From NCBI GenBank assembly GCA_036276195.1, contig DATBED010000019.1, positions 1 through 29,710 of the forward strand: a DNA stretch of 29,710 bases. Reading direction: 5' to 3'. The translations under genes were made by a program, and so were the position numbers. Positions within the stretch are counted from its first letter, which is position 1. Each line of letters begins with the position of its first letter. The stretch comes from DATBED01 sp036276195. Lineage in GTDB: Bacteria > Patescibacteriota > Saccharimonadia > Saccharimonadales > UBA4665. Under the pieces are notes generated by a model. That model did not search any database. It worked only from the letters and a program-made list of their open reading frames with translations, and was not told the origin of the DNA. Shown piece after piece: positions 23,249 through 29,710 of the stretch.

Positions 23249-23277
23249 TTGACAAGCCTAAATGCGTAGAGGATAGT
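23249..23277 (+). promoter_or_regulatory. Promoter of the 247-aa membrane protein
   Basis: A perfect TTGACA (23249-23254), a 17-base spacer and GATAGT (23272-23277). It is followed by a ~25-base leader with AAAGGA before the ATG at 23308. It is divergent from the tRNA-Leu gene. Confidence 0.6.
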
Positions 23278-23307
23278 TGAGCTTAAGCTTAACTTAAAGG
23301 AATTAAT

Positions 23308-24051
23308 ATGGAACCAGATAATTCTCCGCAGCTCAACCCGCAACCACAGCAGCCAGCGCCACCGGCGCCAACCGATCAAGCCTGGCTACCTTTGCCAACG
23401 GAATGGCCGGGAGCCTTTAAAATTTACAAGGTCTCCAAACAGGCTGTGCGGCTTAACCTCGAAGCCATAATTGTGTATGGCCTACTTGGTTTGGTATTAG
23501 GCTATGGTCTTGAACTAGCCCTAAAGACATATGGCCAGCTGCTGGCTTATATAATTGGTTCTTTATCTACTGCTATTTTGACAAGTCTGTACATAGCCGG
23601 CGTCAGGCAGCAGAGGCTGGATCTCGGTGCGGCCTTTTCTAAAGGGCTAAAGTTCTGGCTAAAGATATTTCTACTTAATCTATTGGTTACTCTAACGGTT
23701 GGGGTCAGCCTTCTTTTACTTATTGTTCCCTTCTTCTTTGTTTGGCCACGTATGGTCCTGGTAAATTACTTCTTGGTAGACAAAGACATGGGCGTAATTG
23801 AGGCCTACAAGGCAAGTTGGCAGGCCACAAAGGGTAATGTAAGTAAGATTTACGGAATTGTGGGTGCCAATGCAGCAATGGCCTTGCTTGTATTCACGAT
23901 TATCGGCATACCGTTCGCCATTTACTTCTTGGTAATGTATAGCGCTGCTAACGCTGTGCTGTATGAGATGATCCTACGCCACGAGACACAGCCAGGTAAT
24001 AACGCGGCTCCGGTGGCTATGCCACCGCCCGCAGTTGCTCCTACCAACTAA
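23308..24051 (+). CDS. Polytopic membrane protein, 247 aa
   Basis: The N-terminal 30 residues are Pro/Gln-rich and disordered. Hydrophobic segments follow at about 52-72, 78-99, 116-147 (long, probably two passes broken at LIVPFFFVW) and 181-222 (two passes). The loop WPRMVLVNYFLVDKDMGVIEAYKASWQATKGN is characteristic of the DUF975 / glycerophosphodiesterase-membrane-domain group, bacterial proteins of poorly known function. The C-terminus is again Pro/Ala-rich. ATG 23308 has AAAGGA at ideal spacing. Its stop overlaps that of rsmD on the opposite strand by four bases (24048-24051), so the two genes converge without a terminator. Confidence 0.8.
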   Translation: MEPDNSPQLNPQPQQPAPPAPTDQAWLPLPTEWPGAFKIYKVSKQAVRLNLEAIIVYGLLGLVLGYGLELALKTYGQLLAYIIGSLSTAILTSLYIAGVRQQRLDLGAAFSKGLKFWLKIFLLNLLVTLTVGVSLLLLIVPFFFVWPRMVLVNYFLVDKDMGVIEAYKASWQATKGNVSKIYGIVGANAAMALLVFTIIGIPFAIYFLVMYSAANAVLYEMILRHETQPGNNAAPVAMPPPAVAPTN

Positions 24052-24575
24052 TTTCTTCTGTAGAAAGTTAGACTGGAGTCGCCGTAGGTTTTTTCGGTTA
24101 GAAGTTCGTAATTTTCCGATAAGTTTAGGCGAGTATTCGGTGGTAGCGAGTAGACCATGATGCCGCCGGGTTTGACGCGGTCGGCCAGCTTGGTTAGAAG
24201 ACCGAACTGAATATCATCGTAAGGCGGATCGGCAAGCATCACGTCAAATTGTTGGTCGGTAGTAGACAGCCAGGCGTTAGCGGAGGCTTTGATTAATTTC
24301 AGCTGCTGGCCCAGGCGCAGTTCGCGAACATTGTCGGCGATGGTCCTTTGGGCAGCTGGGTCGGAATCGATAGCCAGCACACTCCTGCCGCCGCGACTAA
24401 GCGCCTCGAAAGATAAGGCCCCACTACCAGCAAAAGCATCGAGGACGGATAGACCTGTAATATCGCCCAAACTATTAAAAAGAGCGCCGCGCATCTTGTC
24501 GCTCATTGGCCTGGTGCGGTGGCCTTTGGGAGCCGCGAACTGGCGACCGCCCAGCCGGCCGGCGATAATTCTCAT
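24048..24575 (-). CDS. rsmD: 16S rRNA (guanine-966-N2)-methyltransferase
   Basis: RsmD methylates G966 of 16S rRNA using S-adenosylmethionine. The 175-residue product begins MRIIAGRLGGRQFAAPKG, the family's conserved start, and has RPMSDKMRGALFNSLG, the SAM-binding LDAFAGSGALSFEALSRG and the catalytic DPPY (about 116-119). It is complete. The ATG overlaps the stop of the upstream 264-aa gene as ATGA, indicating coupled translation within the recG operon. Confidence 0.95.
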   Translation of the reverse strand: MRIIAGRLGGRQFAAPKGHRTRPMSDKMRGALFNSLGDITGLSVLDAFAGSGALSFEALSRGGRSVLAIDSDPAAQRTIADNVRELRLGQQLKLIKASANAWLSTTDQQFDVMLADPPYDDIQFGLLTKLADRVKPGGIMVYSLPPNTRLNLSENYELLTEKTYGDSSLTFYRRN

Positions 24576-25366
24576 TGGCTGACTTTAGCGGCTTCTTGGG
24601 CGGCAGCATACCAAGCCAGCGTGATTATGCTGACCATTCGTGGCGCCAGCTCATCACGAATATCTTTAATAACCGGCCTAATCCAACCGTCAGCGCAAAA
24701 ACGGCCATAAATATTAAGCTTAGCCACCTCTTTTATGGCAGTTTGAAAAGTGCCAATCAGGCCTGTGTCAATAATGCACTCTACTTCTTCAGCTGTAGGA
24801 GGGGCTTTGGCCAGCTTAAGCGGCGCAATAATAGCGTAAGCGCCGGCTTCGAACATGGCGTGCGAGGTCAGCAAGCCACGTGGCCCAATCAGTTTAAGGC
24901 TCCGGTGGATAGTGCTAACAATCGTATCGCTTTTTACGTAAGCTCGGCCAATAATGCCTTTGCGCGTATGGTATGGCTCGCCGCCACGCAGGCGCTCCAA
25001 TTCTTCTTCGTAAGGATAGTGATGCGCAGGCGTTAAACCATCCACTAAGGCGTGAGCTAACCAGGCCGCCTCAAAGGCCGACCGAACGCTGTCTCGCTGA
25101 ACTAGTTCCTTAACTAACCCCTGGTAATGCTGCTCGACCTGCTGGTGCAGCTCGGTGTCGGTTTCGTCAAAAGGATTGATGAAGTGCCAGGGTTGTGTGC
25201 CGGTAGGCCCGCGTTTAAGCCGGGCTCCATCAGGCCCATGGCCGGCCTCGAACTTCAGCACCTGCTTGATGCTCGGGAAAAAGCTATCTGCTGGCAGCAT
25301 GGCCTCGAGTTGCCGATGGGCTACTCGATCTAGTTTCTGGTGGGCATGGAAAATAATAGCGTACAT
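24572..25366 (-). CDS. Conserved-looking protein with a Zn-phospholipase C/P1-nuclease-like metal pattern, 264 aa
   Basis: Not confidently recognised. The helix AAWLAHALVDGLTPAHH places His105, Asp109 and His115 as H-x3-D-x5-H, the same spacing as the zinc ligands His118-Asp122-His128 of Bacillus cereus phospholipase C, whose fold is shared with S1/P1 nucleases. Other candidate ligands: His7, His9 and His17 near the N-terminus, His43/Asp46 in EAGHGPDG, His61 and a later His in GEPYHTRKG. The chain is mainly helical, as expected for that fold. No signal peptide, whereas known relatives are usually secreted; this is a reason for caution. It starts at ATG 25366 overlapping the recG stop (TAATG), and its own stop overlaps rsmD (ATGA). 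Confidence 0.6.
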   Translation of the reverse strand: MYAIIFHAHQKLDRVAHRQLEAMLPADSFFPSIKQVLKFEAGHGPDGARLKRGPTGTQPWHFINPFDETDTELHQQVEQHYQGLVKELVQRDSVRSAFEAAWLAHALVDGLTPAHHYPYEEELERLRGGEPYHTRKGIIGRAYVKSDTIVSTIHRSLKLIGPRGLLTSHAMFEAGAYAIIAPLKLAKAPPTAEEVECIIDTGLIGTFQTAIKEVAKLNIYGRFCADGWIRPVIKDIRDELAPRMVSIITLAWYAAAQEAAKVSQ

Positions 25367-27402
25367 TAATTGAGGTTTGTGACCGATCTTAATCGCTGCA
25401 CTGCGCCAGCTAATTCCTTATATTTTAGCAAATCTTCCTCTTTATCTATGAACTCTTGGGCACTGGCGCGGGCGGCAGCAATTAGTCGTGTGTCACTTAG
25501 TTTAGCGATGCGCAGATCCAGCTGACCGTGCTGCAGCGTGCCATAAATAGCACCCGGGCCGCGCAGCTCTAGATCAAGTTCGGCCAATTTAAAGCCGTCG
25601 TCGGTGCTTTCCATGGCCCGTAGGCGCTTGGTCGGAGCTTTGGAATCACTAAGCATTAGGTAGCAGTAGCCCTGATGCTTGCCTCGGCCAACTCGCCCCC
25701 TCAACTGGTGCAGCTGGGCCAGGCCGAAGCGCTCGGCGCTCTCAATCAGCATAATGCTGGCGTTAGCCACGTCGACGCCTACCTCTATAACAGTGGTAGA
25801 AACTAGAATGTCCAGCTCGTGGTCGACAAATTTTTGCATAATACGCTGTTTTTCGTCGGCTTTGAGCTGACCATGCAGCAGCCCTACCCGACGATGCTTA
25901 AAATCATGTTGCGACAATTGCCGGTAGATCTTTTCGACGGAGTTAGCCTCGACTGTAGCCGATTCCGAAATCAGCGGGCAGACTACGAACATCTGCCGCC
26001 CGGTCTCCAGTTCTTGGTCGATTTTTTGATAAAGTGCTGGCCGCGAATTGGGCGAAACTACTTCGGTGACTATCGGCTGGCGCCCCGGAGGCTTCTGATG
26101 AAGTATTGAAATGTCGAGCTCGCCATAAAGCGTCAACGCTAAGGAGCGTGGGATCGGCGTAGCCGTTAGGCTCAGCACATGGGGCATGCGCCCTGCCTTG
26201 GCCATCAGTGTTTTGCGCTGCTCAACCCCGAAACGATGCTGCTCATCAATAATAGTCAGCGCCAGTTTATGCATATCGACCTGGTCTTGAATCAAAGCGT
26301 GGGTGCCCACTAAAAAACGAACCTTACCATCGGCAATGGCTTGGCGCGCCTTGGTTTTTTGGGCCGGTTTGAGGCTACCTACTAGTAATAAGACTTGATC
26401 TTCAAGTTTAAGCGGCTGCAACAACTGATAGACTGTCTCGGCGTGCTGGCGCGCCAACAGCTCGGTTGGCGCCATCAGCGCCACTTGCCAGCCCTGCTCC
26501 AGAGCCATCAGCGCCCCCATGGTGGCCACGGCGGTCTTGCCGGAGCCAACGTCGCCCTCCAGCAAACGGTTCATCGGCTGATCTTTGGCTAGATCTTTGT
26601 AAATCCGCATTACCGCCAGGCGCTGGGCGTCGGTCAGCTTAAACGGCAACGACCGGGCAAAACTAATAGCCGACTCCTCTTTATATGGTATTTTTTGGGC
26701 TAGTTCGGCTTGATTTTCTTGCTTATTGAGCAAGCTGGCCAGGCTTAACTGAAAAACCTCTTCGTAGCCTAAGCGGCGGCGCGCTGCGGCTAGCTGTTCA
26801 GCCGATGCCGGCAGATGCAGACCACGCAGAGCTTCGTGGTGGCTAATTAGCTCGTTTTCTAGCACGATCTGCTGGGGCAAGCTTTCCGGCAAGTCATCTA
26901 AAACCTGAAAAGCCTGGCTGACGGCCGCCCTGATTTGGCGGGAATTCAAACCCTTAGTCTCGCGATAAATGGCCAAGATGCGGGCCGTATTAACCGGCAA
27001 ATCGCTGACCATTTCCAGGCTGGGATTAGTTATAGCAAACCGTTGACGGCGCAGCTCATACTGGCCCGAAATAAAGTACTCCCGCCCCGGTTTAAGTGCC
27101 GCGGCCCGATAAGGCTGGTTAAACCAAACCAACCGCAGGCTGCCGGTAGCATCGCTAGCTACCGCCTCTGTAACATGCATGCCCCGCCGAACGTAGCGCC
27201 CGCTGGCCTGTTTAATCACTGCCTGAATGCTAACTGGGCCCGGTTTAAGCTGGTTAATCGGTGTTAGTGTCGAATAATCTTCGTAGCGTCGGGGGAAGTA
27301 GTCTAGCAGCTGACCAACCGTCTTCACGCCAACTTGGTTAAACAGCTTAGCTAAAGTGTCGCCCACACCCTTCAGCTCCGTCACCGGGCTATCCAAAGTC
27401 AT
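25366..27402 (-). CDS. recG: ATP-dependent DNA helicase RecG
   Basis: RecG remodels stalled forks and branched DNA. The 678-residue product has an N-terminal wedge domain (VGVKTVGQLLDYFPRRYEDYS, then an OB-fold), Walker A GDVGSGKT (about 284-291), a DEQH box (IIDEQHRFGVEQR, about 380), SLTATPIPRSLAL (motif III) and motif VI QLRGRVGRGKHQGYCYL, plus the C-terminal RecG-specific tail. Complete. The ATG at 27402 lies six bases after TATACT, without a Shine-Dalgarno, pointing to a leaderless mRNA that begins in the 16-base gap after the methyltransferase gene. It heads a coupled trio with the 264-aa gene and rsmD. Confidence 0.97.
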   Translation of the reverse strand: MTLDSPVTELKGVGDTLAKLFNQVGVKTVGQLLDYFPRRYEDYSTLTPINQLKPGPVSIQAVIKQASGRYVRRGMHVTEAVASDATGSLRLVWFNQPYRAAALKPGREYFISGQYELRRQRFAITNPSLEMVSDLPVNTARILAIYRETKGLNSRQIRAAVSQAFQVLDDLPESLPQQIVLENELISHHEALRGLHLPASAEQLAAARRRLGYEEVFQLSLASLLNKQENQAELAQKIPYKEESAISFARSLPFKLTDAQRLAVMRIYKDLAKDQPMNRLLEGDVGSGKTAVATMGALMALEQGWQVALMAPTELLARQHAETVYQLLQPLKLEDQVLLLVGSLKPAQKTKARQAIADGKVRFLVGTHALIQDQVDMHKLALTIIDEQHRFGVEQRKTLMAKAGRMPHVLSLTATPIPRSLALTLYGELDISILHQKPPGRQPIVTEVVSPNSRPALYQKIDQELETGRQMFVVCPLISESATVEANSVEKIYRQLSQHDFKHRRVGLLHGQLKADEKQRIMQKFVDHELDILVSTTVIEVGVDVANASIMLIESAERFGLAQLHQLRGRVGRGKHQGYCYLMLSDSKAPTKRLRAMESTDDGFKLAELDLELRGPGAIYGTLQHGQLDLRIAKLSDTRLIAAARASAQEFIDKEEDLLKYKELAGAVQRLRSVTNLN

Positions 27403-27408
27403 AATCTT

Positions 27409-27414
27409 AGTATA
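27409..27414 (-). promoter_or_regulatory. -10 box of recG, predicted leaderless
   Basis: TATACT, then AAGATT, then ATG (27402). The -35 region lies inside the preceding gene and is not a good match. Confidence 0.45.
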
Positions 27415-27418
27415 CGAG

Positions 27419-28219
27419 CTAGGAGGCTTTACGGACTAGGAAAAAGATGCTCGGGCCAAAGTACAAGCTGGCCAGCGGCCGCTGTAACATACGCTCCGCC
27501 CCCAGCATCACCTCACGGGGCATCAGCTTCTTTAGGCGCACACTGCGCAAATTAGACACAGATAGAGTAGCCACGACTTCTAGCCCGGCATGTTCCAGCT
27601 GGCGGATCACGGTGCTTGGATTGTGGTTCACGAAGGGGATCTCACCGGCCTTTTTGTTGTCAGCCGAACGAATGTCAACCGGCTTAATCGGCAGCTTTTG
27701 GCGCTTAATAAAGTGGCGAACTCGATTACGCATATGGGAGTAGTTGGCGACCTCTATAATGGCATAGCCGTCGGGCGCCAGCACTCGCCTGATTTCGCCA
27801 AATTCAGCGCTGGGATCCGGCAAATGGTGCATCACCCGGATCATGGTCAGCAAACCGATTGAGCTATCCTTGAACTTCAGGTCATCGGCTTGCATCAGCT
27901 GGCGATCTATCTCGGGGTGATCCTTTAAGAAGTCGGCCGCCATGTCTAATTGCTGCTGGCTAGGCTCGGCTAGTGTGACCTTATCGGCATAATTCTCCAG
28001 CAAAACACACAGACGGCCATAACCGCCGCCCACATCAACTGCTCTGTTGAAGTGTCGCCCTCTTAACAGACGCCCGATAGCCAGCTTTTCCGCCTGATGC
28101 TCATAATCGCGCCCGTCCCAATAATGTAAATAGTTGTGCTTAGGATCGTTGTATTGATCGGCTTGGCGCTTCGCCTTCGGTTTAGCGGCGGCTGATAGGG
28201 AGGTCGTCGTTTTGGGCAT
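27419..28219 (-). CDS. Class I SAM-dependent methyltransferase, 266 aa
   Basis: The SAM-binding motif I is AVDVGGGYGRL (60-70), followed by an acidic strand end (VTLAEPSQQQL), motif with the adenine-binding QADDLKF and the post-motif MIRVMHHLPDPSAEFGEIRRVLAPDGYAIIEVANYSH, a Methyltransf_11-type arrangement. The first ~20 residues are basic and Ala/Ser-rich, probably disordered. The C-terminal part (LEHAGLEVVATLSVSN ... ASLYFGPSIFFLVRK) resembles small-molecule or lipid/quinone methyltransferases, but the substrate cannot be inferred. ATG 28219 has GGTAGGAA upstream, and TATACT at 28239-28244 gives a short leader. Confidence 0.85.
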   Translation of the reverse strand: MPKTTTSLSAAAKPKAKRQADQYNDPKHNYLHYWDGRDYEHQAEKLAIGRLLRGRHFNRAVDVGGGYGRLCVLLENYADKVTLAEPSQQQLDMAADFLKDHPEIDRQLMQADDLKFKDSSIGLLTMIRVMHHLPDPSAEFGEIRRVLAPDGYAIIEVANYSHMRNRVRHFIKRQKLPIKPVDIRSADNKKAGEIPFVNHNPSTVIRQLEHAGLEVVATLSVSNLRSVRLKKLMPREVMLGAERMLQRPLASLYFGPSIFFLVRKAS

Positions 28220-28238
28220 AATAAATTCCTACCTTGAC

Positions 28239-28244
28239 AGTATA
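28239..28244 (-). promoter_or_regulatory. -10 box of the methyltransferase gene
   Basis: TATACT, about 19 bases before the ATG and upstream of the AGGTAGGAA ribosome site. The -35 match is poor. Confidence 0.35.
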
Positions 28245-28278
28245 GCAAATTATGCGGGAAGTCGGTCCCTGGTCCATG

Positions 28279-28327
28279 CCTCTTTCCAAAGGCGTATACA
28301 CATCGTACACACACCTTCGGAAAGAGG
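28279..28327. repeat. Long imperfect hairpin between tyrS and the methyltransferase gene
   Basis: CCTCTTTCC (28279-28287) pairs with GGAAAGAGG (28319-28327); after one mismatch AAGG pairs with CCTT, leaving a 21-base loop rich in GTATACAC-type sequence. It lies 19 bases after the tyrS stop. There is no T-run; it may still mark the tyrS 3' end. Confidence 0.6.
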
Positions 28328-28345
28328 GGTAGGCCAAGCCAAAGC

Positions 28346-29596
28346 TTACTTAAGTTCTACCAACGCCGAGTCTTTGTAGGCTTTGCCGCGGCGCAGCAGC
28401 AAGCGGCCGTTCTGAAAGTCGGACGTTTCGAAGTTTTCTCGTCCCACTTTTTGATCATTAACAGATATGGCATTGTCATTAATAAGCCTTCGCGCATCTG
28501 TATTAGACGTGGCCAACCCTGCATTTACCAGTGCTTCTACTAGTGAACCTGTTTCAGTAGTTTTGACATTGGGTATTTCTTTGCGAAGCGCTTCCAGGAT
28601 ATTTCCACCAGCACCACCAACTGACGCACCGGTGAGATAGTCCGTTACGGCATCTGCTATTCTAGTCTGTTCAGGACCATGCACTAAGCTGGTAACTTCA
28701 ACTGCTAATCTAGTTTGAGCTTCGCGGCCGCTTGGATTTTGATGCTGCAACGACATAACATTTTCAATATCTTCCTTTGTGAGCATGGTGAAGATTTTGA
28801 GGTAGCTTTCGACACCGACGTCGTCGGTGTTAATCCAAAATTGATAGAACTGGGTGGGCGTGGTTTTGGCCGGATCGAGCCAAATGGCACCCTCCTCCGT
28901 CTTGCCGAATTTTTGGCCGGTGACTTCATTAATGACCAGCGGTACGGAGTAAACGTGGGCATCGCCACCAGTTTTGCGTCGGATCAAATCAACGCCCGCA
29001 ATACTGTTACCCCACTGGTCAGAGCCACAGACTTGAAGCGTCACGTCATGATTCTGATACAGATACAGGAAGTCATAAGCCTGAATCAGCGCGTAGCTGA
29101 ATTCGGCGTAGCTGATGCCTGCGTTCTCTTCTTTAAGGCGCGCTTGGACGAAGTCGCGGCCCAGCATTTGGCGGGTCGGCACATGCTTGCCCACTTCTCG
29201 CAAAAACTCCAAGTAGTTCATATCTTTGAACCAATCGTAGTTATCGACAATTTCAAAACCATGTTCGCCAAAAATCTGTCGATATTGAGTGGCAATCTTT
29301 TGCTTATTAGATTCAATCTCTTCTAAAGACAGTAAATTGCGCTCAGTTGCTTTGCCATCAGGATCGCCAATTAGGCCTGTGGCGCCTCCCACCAGCAGCA
29401 CAGCCTTATGACCGTGGCCAATGAATTGCTTGACCATCATGGCGGCTGCCAGATTGCCAATGGTCATTGAATCGGCGCTGGGATCAACACCCCAGTAAAA
29501 AGTAATCGGAGAGTCATCCAAAGCCGACAAGTCTTTATAGGTGGTCTGATTGACCAGACCTCGGTAAACCAGCTCTTCAGACAGTTTTAAAGTCAT
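28346..29596 (-). CDS. tyrS: Tyrosyl-tRNA synthetase with atypical HIGH motif
   Basis: Class I synthetase charging tRNA-Tyr. The 416-residue protein has the Tyr pocket (FYWGVDPSADS), YALIQAYDF, QVCGSDQWGN, the KMSKS-equivalent KFGKT and a C-terminal S4 domain (SLVEALVNAGLATSNTDARRLI). The HIGH motif, normally in DPTADSLHIGHL, reads DPSADSMTIGNL, so His45 and His48 (Geobacillus numbering) are Thr and Asn, and Thr40 is Ser. The ATG at 29596 lies six bases after TATACT, with no Shine-Dalgarno, so the mRNA is probably leaderless. Confidence 0.97.
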   Translation of the reverse strand: MTLKLSEELVYRGLVNQTTYKDLSALDDSPITFYWGVDPSADSMTIGNLAAAMMVKQFIGHGHKAVLLVGGATGLIGDPDGKATERNLLSLEEIESNKQKIATQYRQIFGEHGFEIVDNYDWFKDMNYLEFLREVGKHVPTRQMLGRDFVQARLKEENAGISYAEFSYALIQAYDFLYLYQNHDVTLQVCGSDQWGNSIAGVDLIRRKTGGDAHVYSVPLVINEVTGQKFGKTEEGAIWLDPAKTTPTQFYQFWINTDDVGVESYLKIFTMLTKEDIENVMSLQHQNPSGREAQTRLAVEVTSLVHGPEQTRIADAVTDYLTGASVGGAGGNILEALRKEIPNVKTTETGSLVEALVNAGLATSNTDARRLINDNAISVNDQKVGRENFETSDFQNGRLLLRRGKAYKDSALVELK

Positions 29597-29602
29597 GAGT
29601 TT

Positions 29603-29608
29603 AGTATA
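29603..29608 (-). promoter_or_regulatory. -10 box of tyrS, predicted leaderless
   Basis: TATACT followed by AAACTC and the ATG at 29596; same layout as recG. No clear -35 box. Confidence 0.45.
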
Positions 29609-29645
29609 CCGTACGGGAAAACATAGGCTTTTTATGAATCGGTTT

Positions 29646-29654
29646 TGCTATAAT
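29646..29654 (+). promoter_or_regulatory. Extended -10 promoter at the right edge
   Basis: TGCTATAAT is a perfect extended -10 element. It is divergent from tyrS and lies about 38 bases before the ATG of the plus-strand gene at the edge. Confidence 0.6.
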
Positions 29655-29691
29655 AGCGATAAGGTTCACATGAGGGAACAGATAAGGACTT

Positions 29692-29710
29692 ATGAGTAAA
29701 ACTCCCGGTC
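29692..29710 (+). CDS. Start of a plus-strand gene, truncated by the window
   Basis: ATG 29692 preceded by AAGGA at three-base spacing, reading M-S-K-T-P-G before the window ends. Too little is present to identify it. A nine-codon frame (ATG 29670 to TAA 29699) overlaps its start. Confidence 0.5.

Noticed and set aside
24572..24575. UGA recoded as Gly or Trp, as in some CPR lineages
   Set aside because: TGA ends the 264-aa frame exactly at the rsmD start, and the housekeeping proteins need no UGA decoding.
28063..28314. Cys-rich minus-strand frame starting within the hairpin after tyrS
   Set aside because: It overlaps the methyltransferase N-terminus in another frame; the Cys come from the hairpin and GC-rich codons, with no conserved pattern.

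Overview
The window looks like chromosomal DNA from a Candidatus Saccharibacteria (TM7) or closely related Patescibacteria/CPR member. I infer this from the divergent but intact translation and transcription genes, the compact layout and the gene order. No database search was possible. The standard genetic code applies, with TGA used as a stop.

Region 1 (33-11262, all minus strand) is a transcription/translation cluster. Read 5'->3' on the minus strand it continues from rpoB: rpoB, rpoC, rpsL, rpsG, fusA, tuf, rpsJ. Small unrecognised genes sit between rpsG and fusA, between fusA and tuf, between tuf and rpsJ (two paralogous coiled-coil proteins), and after rpsJ. Separate promoters are visible ahead of fusA, tuf, rpsJ and rpoB, so the ancestral str-type operon has been split.

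Region 2 (11264-20526, minus) runs upstream: rpoB behind a structured leader, then clpP, tig, a polytopic membrane protein, hisS, a coiled-coil protein, an alpha/beta hydrolase and an exported protein. Many of these genes have a -10 hexamer only 6-8 bases before the start codon, so their mRNAs are probably leaderless.

Region 3 (about 20600-23203) is a small accessory island. Transcription flips to the plus strand. It carries a Phd/YefM-RelE type toxin-antitoxin pair with a palindromic operator, a winged-helix-like protein, a larger DNA-binding-like protein and a 50-residue membrane protein. It ends at a minus-strand tRNA-Leu(UAG) whose T-arm is duplicated 142 bp away, like a relic attachment site. 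A plus-strand membrane protein follows (23308-24051).

Region 4 (24048-29596, minus) holds tyrS, a SAM methyltransferase, recG, a 264-residue protein with a phospholipase C/P1-nuclease-like metal pattern, and rsmD. The last three genes are tightly coupled. A plus-strand gene begins at the right edge.

The strongest observations are in the housekeeping proteins. EF-G has lost the Asp of its NKxD motif and the Ser-Ala of its G5 loop. RNA polymerase beta' has lost all eight cysteines of both zinc sites and has an altered trigger loop. TyrRS has TIGN in place of HIGH.
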